Below are positions 51,176 to 60,248 of a stretch of DNA of 64,000 nt, piece after piece (position 1 is the first letter of the stretch; each line of letters begins with the position of its first letter). The translations under genes were made by a program, and so were the position numbers. Below the pieces are notes generated by a model. The model did not search any database. It was not told the origin of the DNA and saw only the letters and a list, made by a program, of their open reading frames with translations. This stretch comes from Bacillota bacterium (GTDB lineage: Bacteria > Bacillota > UBA5301). The DNA lies in contig JACDOJ010000001.1 in assembly GCA_017656135.1 (NCBI GenBank), positions 62,001 through 126,000 of the forward strand, written 5' to 3'.

Positions 51176-52597
51176 CTAATACACCCGGAATTTTTTCAAG
51201 GGCCCCTTTGGTGTTATGACCTGAACTGCGCAGGCGTTACAGGGGTCGAAAGAGTGTATGGTGCGGACTACTTCTATAGGGTGTTCCGGATTCTCCACAG
51301 GTATGCCGATCAGGGATTCTTCCATGGGTCCCCGCTGTCCGTTTTTGTCTCGGGGAGAGCCATTCCAAACAGTGGGCGTTATGACCTGGTATTTGGCCAC
51401 CTTACCACCTTCAATCTTGATCCAGTGCCCTAATGTGCCTCTGACCGCTTCCACCAATCCGGCTCCATAGCCTTCATCAGGAACCTCCCAGCGAGCGATA
51501 TGGGGTTCGCCGGGTTTCAATTCTGTTGCCCAGGTGGAGCAGTATTCGGCTATCTTGAGGGTTTCCACCACCCTGGCAAAGAGACGGTCCATGGTGGAGA
51601 TGCCGTTGCGGTAATCGCCGGTTATCCACATTCTGGCCAAGGGACCGGTCTCCATGGGCTTGCCGTTCAAACGGGGAGCCTTCACCCAGGTGTAGGCGCC
51701 TTCTTTTCCGTAGGCGGGATCGACTGTGGAATTGATAGGTTTGGTGTCCTCAGGTCCTTCCTCATACCAGGCGTGGCTGATATCCTCGGTGACTCCTTCC
51801 CGCAGAGACCTGATATCGAAATTACGAATCTCTCCATCGACCATGATCCCAGGTTTAATCACCCGGTCCTGTAGGTTCTCACTCTGTTGGAAGAGGCCGA
51901 CAGAGAGGAAGTTTTCGTAGCCTTTGCCAAACTCAAAGTGATCAGGATAGTACTTGGCAAAGGCCTCCATATCGGGAACCATTCTGGTTCTGATGAACTC
52001 AACCAGTTCCAAGGCGTGGGAGCGGTATTTAATCACTCTGTAGGTATGGGGCGGCATAGAGGTGCCACCGGGGAAAATCCCGTGAATGTGCGGGGCCTTG
52101 CCGGCGAAGGTGGCAACCATGGTGTCGCTGCGCCGCTGCACATCCAGGGCTTCCAGGTAATGTTCGACAATTTTGGCATTGACGTCCGGTGGAAGTCGGT
52201 AGTCCTTGGTGGGGTAGGGGATATAGGGACTAACCTCGGGCATCTTGGTAAAATCCGGTACCACTAGAAAGTAGAAGTGTCGGATGTGGTCCATGAGGTA
52301 GTCTGCTGCTAGGATCATGTTGGTCAGTTTCCGTCCATTGTAGGGTACTTCTACAGGGTTGGCATCTCTTAAGGCAGCTGAGGAGGCTACCGAATGAGGA
52401 ACCGGACAAAAGCCGCAGATCCGCTGGGTATAGTAGGGCATATCCCGAGGGTCGCGCCCTTCAAAGATTTTTTCCAGTCCTCTAAAGAGGGTTGAGCTGA
52501 CTTTGGCGTCAACGACCTCGCCGTTTTCCACGTATATTTCGGCACTCATGTGGCCTTCTACCCGGGTAATCGGATCAATCATCACTCTTTGCGCCAT
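51176..52597 (-). CDS. [NiFe] hydrogenase large subunit, group 1-like
   Basis: RVEGHMSAEIYVENGEV, RICGFCPVPHS (L1), DPCNACAVQV (L2, atypical). Confidence 0.95.
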   Translation of the reverse strand: MAQRVMIDPITRVEGHMSAEIYVENGEVVDAKVSSTLFRGLEKIFEGRDPRDMPYYTQRICGFCPVPHSVASSAALRDANPVEVPYNGRKLTNMILAADYLMDHIRHFYFLVVPDFTKMPEVSPYIPYPTKDYRLPPDVNAKIVEHYLEALDVQRRSDTMVATFAGKAPHIHGIFPGGTSMPPHTYRVIKYRSHALELVEFIRTRMVPDMEAFAKYYPDHFEFGKGYENFLSVGLFQQSENLQDRVIKPGIMVDGEIRNFDIRSLREGVTEDISHAWYEEGPEDTKPINSTVDPAYGKEGAYTWVKAPRLNGKPMETGPLARMWITGDYRNGISTMDRLFARVVETLKIAEYCSTWATELKPGEPHIARWEVPDEGYGAGLVEAVRGTLGHWIKIEGGKVAKYQVITPTVWNGSPRDKNGQRGPMEESLIGIPVENPEHPIEVVRTIHSFDPCNACAVQVITPKGPLKKFRVY

Positions 52598-53706
52598 TAT
52601 TTATCCCTCTCTTCATTTTCAAGTTTGCCCTCACGCTCACCGGTATCGTCTTTGTCAGGTGTGTGGGGGGTTCCACCTAAAGGTCTACCCTTGATGATGT
52701 TTCCGACAAGGTGGGCACCGATAGCGCCGACAGTCACTGCTGCAGTTGCAACACCGACGGTATTGGCGGTGACGGTAATATTAGGTACTCTGATGCTGGG
52801 CAGGTGTTCAAAGAAGGGAGATGAGGCGTCAGGGAATCCGGGGTTGGCACACCCGATGCAGGGAGCGTTATCCTCCACTGGCCAATTAACATATTCGTTC
52901 CACTTGCGCACCGGACAGTCGGCGTAGGTTATTGGGCCTTTGCAGCCAATTTTGTACATGCAGCCGAAATCACCGGGGTATTCCGCGAAGATGCCGTTTT
53001 CGAAATAGGAGCGGCGGTCACAGAGGTCGTGAATCGGGCGGCCGTAGAACATCACCGGCCTGTTGAAATCGTCAAGTTTCGGATTCTCTTTGTATAAAAG
53101 GAGATGGGCTAAGGTTCCCACAAACCAGTCTGGGTGACAGGGGCAGCCGGGGCAGTTAATGACTGGTTTGTCAATTACCTCATGAACCCCTACACACCCG
53201 GTGGGGTTGGGATGCCCGGCGAAGGGTCCACCGCTGACGGCGCAAACGCCGATGGCAATGACATAGGTGGCCCGGGAGGCGGCGTACCTCACCAGATCAA
53301 TCGCTTTCCAGGGCTGACCATTACGTTCACCGGAGGTGGCGTAGATGCCGCCGTCTTTGGTGGGGATGGCTCCTTCCACTATCAGAATGTAGTCTCCTTT
53401 TTCCACTGTATCTTCAATTACTTTCGTGGATTGTTCACCAAAGGCGTTGATCAATTCCAGGTGATACTTAAGGTCAATGACATTTAGGACTACATCTGAT
53501 AGGTAAGGGTTGACGGTGTTGGCAAAGGAGAGGGTATTGCCGGAACAGGTGGCGGCTTGCAACCACAGGGCCCGCGGTTTTTCCGGGTGAACGACCTGTG
53601 CCTTGACCAGTTCTTCGAAGAGAATATTGGTCAGAGGGACAGATAAAGTTGACGACATACAAAGTTTCACAAACTCGCGCCTGCTGAGCATGGTTCTACC
53701 TCCCAA
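52597..53706 (-). CDS. [NiFe] hydrogenase small subunit with Tat signal
   Basis: SRREFVK Tat motif, GVCAVSGGPFAGHPNPTG, CPGCPCHPDW, HDLC, CMYKIGCKGP, APCIGCANPGFPD, C-terminal TM. Confidence 0.94.
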   Translation of the reverse strand: MGGRTMLSRREFVKLCMSSTLSVPLTNILFEELVKAQVVHPEKPRALWLQAATCSGNTLSFANTVNPYLSDVVLNVIDLKYHLELINAFGEQSTKVIEDTVEKGDYILIVEGAIPTKDGGIYATSGERNGQPWKAIDLVRYAASRATYVIAIGVCAVSGGPFAGHPNPTGCVGVHEVIDKPVINCPGCPCHPDWFVGTLAHLLLYKENPKLDDFNRPVMFYGRPIHDLCDRRSYFENGIFAEYPGDFGCMYKIGCKGPITYADCPVRKWNEYVNWPVEDNAPCIGCANPGFPDASSPFFEHLPSIRVPNITVTANTVGVATAAVTVGAIGAHLVGNIIKGRPLGGTPHTPDKDDTGEREGKLENEERDK

Positions 53707-53784
53707 TTTAGGGTCTTTGTTATTATGGGAGGTTTTTTGGAAAAATATCCATGCTAACTAGGTTGTTCCACCTTTTAGAGCACC

Positions 53785-53813
53785 TTGACGTCGCGGAGGG
53801 GGTGTCGTATACT
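53785..53813 (+). promoter_or_regulatory. tRNA-Thr promoter
   Basis: TTGACG-17 nt-TATACT. Confidence 0.65.
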
Positions 53814-53828
53814 AGATAGCGCAAGCAG

Positions 53829-53904
53829 GCCGATGTAGCTCAGTTGGTAGAGCAGCTCACTCGTAATGAGCAGGTCACCGGTTCGAGCCCGGTCATCGGC
53901 TCCA
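53829..53904 (+). tRNA. tRNA-Thr (anticodon CGT), CCA encoded
   Basis: GCCGATGTAGCTCAGTTGGTAGAGCAGCTCACTCGTAATGAGCAGG...CATCGGCTCCA. Confidence 0.93.
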
Positions 53905-54199
53905 TAGTTCTTTTTGAGCAGCGGTTAAAAGCCCCTGCTTTTTTTATTACCCTTCCATGTGCGGTAACTCACCTGATTTTATAGTGGATTATTTCACAAT
54001 TATTTCACCACATATCATGGTCGATAGTGCTGCGTTCTATCTCTAAAGAATCCGAGAAACGGCAAAATATTACAAAAGGATAAGCTAATTTCAGCTTGAT
54101 TACCTATTTCAAGTGAGACCCCCCAAGGATAGGGCTCAAGATAATTTGTGAAATATATCACAATATAGTAGACTATAGCCAAGAAAGAAAAGGAGGTCG

Positions 54200-54337
54200 A
54201 TGGCAATGCTGGAATTTGGATTGGCCTTCATAACCGGTGCTTCCATGGCCTTGGATTACTTCTTTGCAGAATCGTGCGGTGATATCCTAATGTCGTTTAT
54301 CAGAACAAGTGCTAAGGATAAATCCGGGCTGATTTGA
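54200..54337 (+). CDS. 45-aa hydrophobic small protein
   Basis: strong SD AAGGAGGTCG immediately upstream; MAMLEFGLAFITGASMALDYFFAESCGDILMSFIRTSAKDKSGLI; below the ORF-track cutoff. Confidence 0.5.
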   Translation: MAMLEFGLAFITGASMALDYFFAESCGDILMSFIRTSAKDKSGLI

Positions 54338-54434
54338 GAGACTAATCCTGAGGTAAATTAAATGTCTAATAATACTTTAACAGCGTTATCTATTGGCCAA
54401 AGACGAAGTTGCCCCATAGAAACTAGAGGCATAC

Positions 54435-55340
54435 CTACTTGGTGCCCCTGGCTAGGGGATTTCTTTTGGCCTTAATTTGAGTGGCAGAGTTGTTCAGGTA
54501 GACCCCGCTGATTACTAAGAGTCCTCCGATCAGGGTGAGGAGGGTGATTTTTTCACCGATGAGAAGCTGGGAGCCAACTAAAGCAAAGAGGGGAACCAGG
54601 TAAAGGTAGACGGCTACACCGGCTGCCCCTTTTGCCTCCATCCCCTTATACCAGAAGGTATAAGCCATCATAGTTGAAAAGACCCCTAGGAACAAGATGC
54701 TGCCCCAGGTGGGTAGGGACAGCCCCAAGGCCAGCCTAGCGGTTGAGGCTCCCAAGGGCAAGAGCAGAACTAAAGCAGCGAAGAAAAGGTTGTAGGCGGT
54801 GACAGTGAGAGCACCGTACTTTTCCACCACCTCTTTACCGAAGATGGTGTAAAAGACGAAACAGAGGGCGGAGCCGCAGACCGCTAAAGTTCCTAAGAGG
54901 TTTTCTGGGGATAAGATGACCGAATCCGGTCCGGTGAGAACGATGGTGAAGAGTCCTGCGAAAGCTATAGCTATTCCCAGCCCCTGCCGAGAGGTGATTT
55001 TTTCTCGGAGAAGCAGGCCTGCCGCCAGCGCAATGAAGATGGGGTCACTGGCGATGATCAAACTGGCGGTTCCGGCGTTGACGTACTGTTCGCCGTAGTT
55101 TAGGCTGAGGTGATAACAGGCGATCCCGATACTGCCTAAAAGAAAGAGGCGGGGCAGGTCCTTTTTTTCCACTTTCGGAAACCCGCCTTTGATAAGAAAG
55201 TAGACAATGAAAGCTAAGAGAGCCGTGACCATGCGCATGAGGGTCAATTCAGCCGGCGGCAGCTCCAGTAAGGCGGTCTTGATGAAGGGGAAAGCCAGTC
55301 CCCAGGCAACAGCAGTGAGTAAAAGCAAAAAGGCCGTCAT
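54435..55340 (-). CDS. EamA/DMT-superfamily transporter
   Basis: ten-TM pattern, two EamA repeats. Confidence 0.9.
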   Translation of the reverse strand: MTAFLLLLTAVAWGLAFPFIKTALLELPPAELTLMRMVTALLAFIVYFLIKGGFPKVEKKDLPRLFLLGSIGIACYHLSLNYGEQYVNAGTASLIIASDPIFIALAAGLLLREKITSRQGLGIAIAFAGLFTIVLTGPDSVILSPENLLGTLAVCGSALCFVFYTIFGKEVVEKYGALTVTAYNLFFAALVLLLPLGASTARLALGLSLPTWGSILFLGVFSTMMAYTFWYKGMEAKGAAGVAVYLYLVPLFALVGSQLLIGEKITLLTLIGGLLVISGVYLNNSATQIKAKRNPLARGTK

Positions 55341-55358
55341 TTCGCTTCGCCTCCTTGG

Positions 55359-55616
55359 TTATACCAGCAATTGTACCACTGGTGAGAGCCTGTGGCAAAG
55401 GGAACAACGGCCGAATTTATGAGTCACGTTAAACTCGACTATGAGTTCCTCTATTTTGGCTGTGGAAATGAGGTCCAAGGCCGAACTTTTTAAGCGGTCC
55501 TTAACTTCGTCCTAGAGAGCGGCTTGGCGCAGACTCCGCTCGGCCCCGATTACCAGGGCTAGGAGAACAAAATAGGCGAAGGTCAATCTTTGGAGTAAGG
55601 CGCGCAGGAGAATCAT
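55359..55616 (-). pseudogene. truncated PhoR-like sensor kinase remnant with in-frame TAG
   Basis: conceptual MILLRALLQRLTFAYFVLLALVIGAERSLRQAAL*DEVKDRLKSSALDLISTAKIEELIVEF; no kinase domain follows. Confidence 0.6.
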
Positions 55617-55881
55617 TACGGACGCTCCTTGAACCGGTAGCCGATACCGTGAACAGTTTCAATGTAATTTATCTTTCCCAGCTTTGCCCGGAGACGCCGG
55701 ATGTGGACATCGACAGTTCTGGTGTCACCGGCGGTGAGCATGATGGTGGGAACGTTATTTTGTTCCTGCCTGAGGCGGCGGTCAGGGTGGAGTAGCCGTT
55801 TTTATCCAAGTGAAAGCGGATTAACTCCAGAATCGAATCTTCATCATCGACTATTAAGATCAGAGGTTTTTTTGCTTCCAC
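55616..55881 (-). pseudogene. decayed PhoB/OmpR-type response regulator
   Basis: frame 1 [32 protein letters not shown]; frame 2 [46 protein letters not shown]; middle of receiver and most of the DNA-binding domain missing. Confidence 0.85.
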
Positions 55882-55900
55882 GTTTACACCTCAAAACTAC

Positions 55901-57844
55901 TCACATGCTTCTATCTACTGTAGCTAATTCGATGTGGACCTGAGTTCCCCTACCGATTTCCGACTCAATCCAGATTCTGCCGCCGTGGTTCTCGGTGATA
56001 ATCCTCTTGGTTATGGCTAAGCCCAGCCCGGTACCGTTGTCCCCTTTGGTGGTATAGAAGGGGGTGAAGAGCCGTTCCAACTGTTCTGGGGTGATACCGG
56101 GGCCTGTGTCTTTGATGATTAACTCCTGGAGGTTGTCTTTAGGATGATCGATGATCTCTAGTGTTAACTGGCCTCCTTCTTTCATGGCATCGAAGGCGTT
56201 GTTGATGACATTTAAGAGGGCTTGCTCTAGGAGCTTGGCATTAGCCTTGACTGGACTTAGTTTTTCCTTTTGGTAGTTCTTGATTACGGTAACATTGTTG
56301 AAAACACTTTTTGCTTTGACCAACTTCAGCACGGTATCGAGGATATCTCCCAAGTTCTCCGGGCGGAAGGTGGCACTGGTCGGCTTGGCCAAGAGGAGGA
56401 TATTGCTGACGAACTCGTTTATCTTGTCTATCTCTTTGATAATCTGGCGTAAGGTGGCATCTTTTTCCTCATCATCCAGGACCAAAGCCAGTTGGGCAGA
56501 AGCCCGCATGGCTGCCAAGGGGTTGCGCAGTTCGTGTATGGTTTGAGTGGCCAGCTCGCCGATGGTGGAAAGACGCTCAAAGTGGACCAGCTGGTTCTTG
56601 AGCTCGTGTTTCTCGGTGATATCTTTGCGGATTCCCACCACACCAACTACTGATCCGTCGAGATCCCGTAAGAGGCGGATATGGGTTTGCCGGATCAAGC
56701 CGCTGGGAGTCTGGTAAACCTTGTTGATCTCATCCTGGCCGGTCTCTAAGGCTTGGATGAGCAGAGAGTTGTGTTCCCCGTTAGGCTGGTATTTCTGGCC
56801 GTTGAAGACTACATCCAGGTAGTGTTGGCCGGTGTGTTCAGGATCAAAGCGATTACCGAAGACGATACGCCCGTGCTTGTCCAGGACAACCACGTCATCA
56901 TCCAGGTGGGTGAGGGCCTGGAAGGTGGCTGCCGTCTGGTGAAAAATGGTTTGGCCCAAATCGTAAACCACCAGCATAGTGCCGATTACTGAGTCAACAC
57001 TGGGGTTGCAAAGGGGCTGGACGTTGATGATCACAGGGGTGCTCAGTCCGGTGAGGCTGGGGGGTAGTTCCACAAAGCAAGGTTCATTGGCTTTCAGGCA
57101 TTTGGCGCAGAGTTTCAGGATGGAGTCCTCCAATGAGGAAGCCTGGGCGGACAAGATCTCGCCGGGCTTTTTTTTCAGCAGGGTCTGGGCTTTGGCATTC
57201 ATTTCAATGATCTTGTTGTCGGTATCCACCAGGAGGATGCCCAGCTCCGAATCTTCCTCGTTAGAGGCGGCGATGAGGCGCATGTTTTCTTCTAGGGGCA
57301 TACTCTGAGCCCTGTTTCGGGAGCCTTGGGAGGAGGCCAGACGGCGGTTGATTTTTTCCCAAACCTTGCTGAAAGAGGCATTGACTTCAGCGGCGTAAGT
57401 GGAGAGCCTCCCCACCAGCAGCATGCCTCCTAGGAGCCGGCCATCGATGACGAAGGGAATGCCGGTGGTGTAGTAGTTTTTTAATTCTGGTAGCAGGTGC
57501 TCTTCACCAAAAACAGTGACTGTCTCATGGGTTTTCAGGGCTAAAGCTAAACCGTTGGTACCGATTCTCTCTTCGGACCACCAGGCCCCCTTTTTCAGTA
57601 GATCAGAGAGGGGGGGGTCAGAGGGTTCACTACTTACAAAGCGGATACAGCCCCGGGGGTCGCTGACAGCCAAGATAGAGTCTTCAGGTAAAAGAGAGTG
57701 GTCCAGTTTGCGGAGGACTGACCTGGCAGTGATTTGGAAGTCTAGTTCGGCTTGGTCTTTCAGTTCTGAGGTAGGAGGAGCTGGAGAGGATTTGCCAGTC
57801 TCTAGCATTTGTCGGCATCTCTGGTGAGAAAGCAAAACCAGTTC
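55901..57844 (-). CDS. PAS-containing sensor histidine kinase (NtrB/AtoS-like) with GAF-like N-terminus
   Basis: HELRNPLAAMRASAQLAL H-box, NVINNAFDAMKEGG, DTGPGITPEQLERLFTPFYTTKGDNGTGLGLAI; RRIGTNG-type AcoR-like N-terminus. Confidence 0.92.
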   Translation of the reverse strand, partial: ELVLLSHQRCRQMLETGKSSPAPPTSELKDQAELDFQITARSVLRKLDHSLLPEDSILAVSDPRGCIRFVSSEPSDPPLSDLLKKGAWWSEERIGTNGLALALKTHETVTVFGEEHLLPELKNYYTTGIPFVIDGRLLGGMLLVGRLSTYAAEVNASFSKVWEKINRRLASSQGSRNRAQSMPLEENMRLIAASNEEDSELGILLVDTDNKIIEMNAKAQTLLKKKPGEILSAQASSLEDSILKLCAKCLKANEPCFVELPPSLTGLSTPVIINVQPLCNPSVDSVIGTMLVVYDLGQTIFHQTAATFQALTHLDDDVVVLDKHGRIVFGNRFDPEHTGQHYLDVVFNGQKYQPNGEHNSLLIQALETGQDEINKVYQTPSGLIRQTHIRLLRDLDGSVVGVVGIRKDITEKHELKNQLVHFERLSTIGELATQTIHELRNPLAAMRASAQLALVLDDEEKDATLRQIIKEIDKINEFVSNILLLAKPTSATFRPENLGDILDTVLKLVKAKSVFNNVTVIKNYQKEKLSPVKANAKLLEQALLNVINNAFDAMKEGGQLTLEIIDHPKDNLQELIIKDTGPGITPEQLERLFTPFYTTKGDNGTGLGLAITKRIITENHGGRIWIESEIGRGTQVHIELATVDRSM

Positions 57845-57985
57845 TTCTCTTTTCATAGGATCCCCCCCATACCATTTAACATTATGGAAAGATTTAGTCC
57901 TCAGCCGGAGCATTCCTTTGTTTTTATTGGAATAAAAGTGTAAACTATAGAGAGAAAGCTTTTAGTTTTTGCGTAAGGTGTCAGC

Positions 57986-58891
57986 ATGAAAAGCCCATTT
58001 CTCATGGTAGTGCTCATTCTAATTGCCGTCGGCCCGACAGCCCAGGGAGCCTGGCCCCACGGCGGCCCTGGGGAAAACGCCTACTGTTTGGCCTGCCACA
58101 GTGTGCATAAGGCTTCCGCCAGCCACCTCCTGCGAGGCGGAACGGTTATGTGCGCCAGCTGTCACGCCTTTCAGGATCCGAAGGGGCTCTGGCCGGGTCT
58201 AGAGGCTTTTGAAGCCTCGGCTCACAACGGGCTCTGCACTGACTGCCACAATCCTCACGGGGCCCGGGATGGCCAGGGGCAAATCCCTCACTTGGCGGTG
58301 GAGCGAGGTGAGAGACTCTGCTTTGGCTGTCACCTAGAAGTGGCGGAGGAGTTCGCTGCGGCCAAAGAATTGGAAGCCGCGACAGGGGTGCCCTCCAGAC
58401 ACCATGTGGGCCGGCCGGGCACTCAGGTTTCCTGTATAGACTGCCACAACCCACACCTGGTGGAGAAGATGGTCACCGGGTATGAAGCCCGGGTGACCAA
58501 TCCCAACAACCCTCTGCAAAAAGTGCCTTTCCGGGGCAATATGACCGTGAACAAATACTGCCTGGTCTGCCACAACGGCAGCCGAAACCAGGCCCCTGAC
58601 ATTTTAGCGGAGATTAAAGGCGAAGGGGAGGTCACAGAGTTTTTCGCCCTCACTACTGGGGACCCCCTACACCAAGTGCACTTGAACCGAACTCATAGGC
58701 AGAACTGTCTCCTCTGCCACAATCCCCACGCCAGCAGAGGAGCTCTTGGGGTCAACCGGGGCCGCCTCCTTTACGACCTAAAAGTAGAGTATTTTGATCA
58801 GGGTTATCCGGGGTACAACTCCTGTGAAACCCAGTGCCATGGCGAGAGGTGTGGTTCCTGTCACCAGGCTCCTCCCTTCGACCATGATTAA
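57986..58891 (+). CDS. nine-heme-motif c-type cytochrome
   Basis: signal peptide; CLACH, CASCH, CTDCH, CFGCH, CIDCH, CLVCH, CLLCH, CGSCH plus CX3CH (CETQCH). Confidence 0.88.
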   Translation: MKSPFLMVVLILIAVGPTAQGAWPHGGPGENAYCLACHSVHKASASHLLRGGTVMCASCHAFQDPKGLWPGLEAFEASAHNGLCTDCHNPHGARDGQGQIPHLAVERGERLCFGCHLEVAEEFAAAKELEAATGVPSRHHVGRPGTQVSCIDCHNPHLVEKMVTGYEARVTNPNNPLQKVPFRGNMTVNKYCLVCHNGSRNQAPDILAEIKGEGEVTEFFALTTGDPLHQVHLNRTHRQNCLLCHNPHASRGALGVNRGRLLYDLKVEYFDQGYPGYNSCETQCHGERCGSCHQAPPFDHD

Positions 58892-58978
58892 CATGCGGTT
58901 GACCTGGCACAGGTCTATTAGTATAATTAATTGTGATTCTTTGTACTAAAGATTGGGCGTTAAAAGTAGGTGATATAC

Positions 58979-59140
58979 GTGGCAGATTTGGCCATTCGTT
59001 ACGACGACCGGAAAGAACCTGACGCAGAGAAAAAAGATTCCGTCGCAACCGGCGAAGAGGATGTCAAGATCATCTGGAAAGGTAAGAAAATCGCCAAAGT
59101 TGTTTTTTCTTCAGGGAAAGAAGTGGTTTTCGAGGAATAA
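58979..59140 (+). CDS. 53-aa hypothetical protein
   Basis: GTG start, MADLAIRYDDRKEPDAEKKDSVATGEEDVKIIWKGKKIAKVVFSSGKEVVFEE; below ORF-track cutoff. Confidence 0.5.
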   Translation: MADLAIRYDDRKEPDAEKKDSVATGEEDVKIIWKGKKIAKVVFSSGKEVVFEE

Positions 59141-59237
59141 GCGGCCAAGACTAAGATGATTATCCATTCTCGGCCAGATTTGGCCGAAAATCCGTGAGTT
59201 GTCTAGCAGGAGAATAGTGAAAGAGTTGTGGCTTAAA

Positions 59238-59266
59238 AGACCCTCTGATGAGGGTCTTTATGCTTT
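59238..59266 (+). terminator. intrinsic terminator
   Basis: AAGACCCTC-TGAT-GAGGGTCTT then ATGCTTTTTG. Confidence 0.75.
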
Positions 59267-59360
59267 TTGCCTCTAAATCTTCCTCCCTCTATAATTAGTG
59301 CTAGTCAAGACAGTTTCTCACTAGCCGAGACAGTTCTCTTAAGAAAAGGGAGGAACAGGA

Positions 59361-60173
59361 ATGAACAACAGAACCAGAAAGATGATCAGAACAGGTCTGC
59401 TAACCTTGGCCCTCTTAGCCCTGGTCCTGACCCCGGTAATGGCAGCGACCTTCTACTTCTCGAGCAACTCCTACTCTAGCAGCAATTGGTATTCCACTAA
59501 AACCTACTCAACTAAATACTACTCTACAACCTACAGCAGCCCAACCTACAGCAGCAGTCCATCCTACAGCTCGGGCAGCACCTATGTCTGGAGCGGCAGC
59601 GGCAACACCTACTCAACCAAGTACGGTTCTTCCGGAAGCAACTACTACCCTTGGAAGAAGTACATTTGGTCCTCTGATCCCCAGCCTCAACCGGCTCCCA
59701 ATCCCCAGCCGGCACCCCAGCCGACTCCAGACCCAACTCCGGCTCCGACCCCGGCTCTAACTCCGAACCCCAGTCCGGCTCCGGTAAGCGGTCTCACCGC
59801 TGAAGAACAGCAGATGCTGAACCTCATCAACGAAGAGCGGCAGAAGGCAGGACTCCATACCCTTCAAGCAGATCTGCGTCTGACAGAGCTGGCTCGGAAG
59901 AAAAGCCAGGATATGGCTGTGAACAACTACTTCAGCCATATCTCTCCCACCTATGGTTCCCCCTTTGATATGCTGAGGAGCGCCGGGATCAGCTACACTA
60001 CTGCCGGTGAGAACATCGCCGGAGCCCCCAGCGTAGCTTCTGCTCACCGGGCCTTAATGAACAGCTCAGGCCACCGGGCCAACATCCTGAACCCAGCCTA
60101 TGAAAAAGTAGGTATTGGTATCTACCACGATGGTCCCTACGGAATGATGTTCACCCAGCTGTTCATCAAGTAA
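59361..60173 (+). CDS. secreted CAP/SCP-domain protein with Tyr/Ser-rich and Pro-rich linkers
   Basis: signal peptide; YSSSNWYSTKTYSTKYYSTTYSSPTYSSSPSYSSGS; PQPAPNPQPAPQPTPDPTPAPTP; CAP domain LNLINEERQKAGL...HISPTYGSPFDML...GENIAG...HRANILNP. Confidence 0.92.
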   Translation: MNNRTRKMIRTGLLTLALLALVLTPVMAATFYFSSNSYSSSNWYSTKTYSTKYYSTTYSSPTYSSSPSYSSGSTYVWSGSGNTYSTKYGSSGSNYYPWKKYIWSSDPQPQPAPNPQPAPQPTPDPTPAPTPALTPNPSPAPVSGLTAEEQQMLNLINEERQKAGLHTLQADLRLTELARKKSQDMAVNNYFSHISPTYGSPFDMLRSAGISYTTAGENIAGAPSVASAHRALMNSSGHRANILNPAYEKVGIGIYHDGPYGMMFTQLFIK

Positions 60174-60182
60174 CACAAGATA

Positions 60183-60230
60183 ATACCGGGGCTCATAGTA
60201 TGTACTAGCTCCGGTGTTATATTTTTATCA
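60183..60230 (+). terminator. intrinsic terminator
   Basis: ATACCGGGGCT...AGCTCCGGTGTTATATTTTTA. Confidence 0.7.
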
Positions 60231-60248
60231 CCTGCTATCGGAGTCAAA

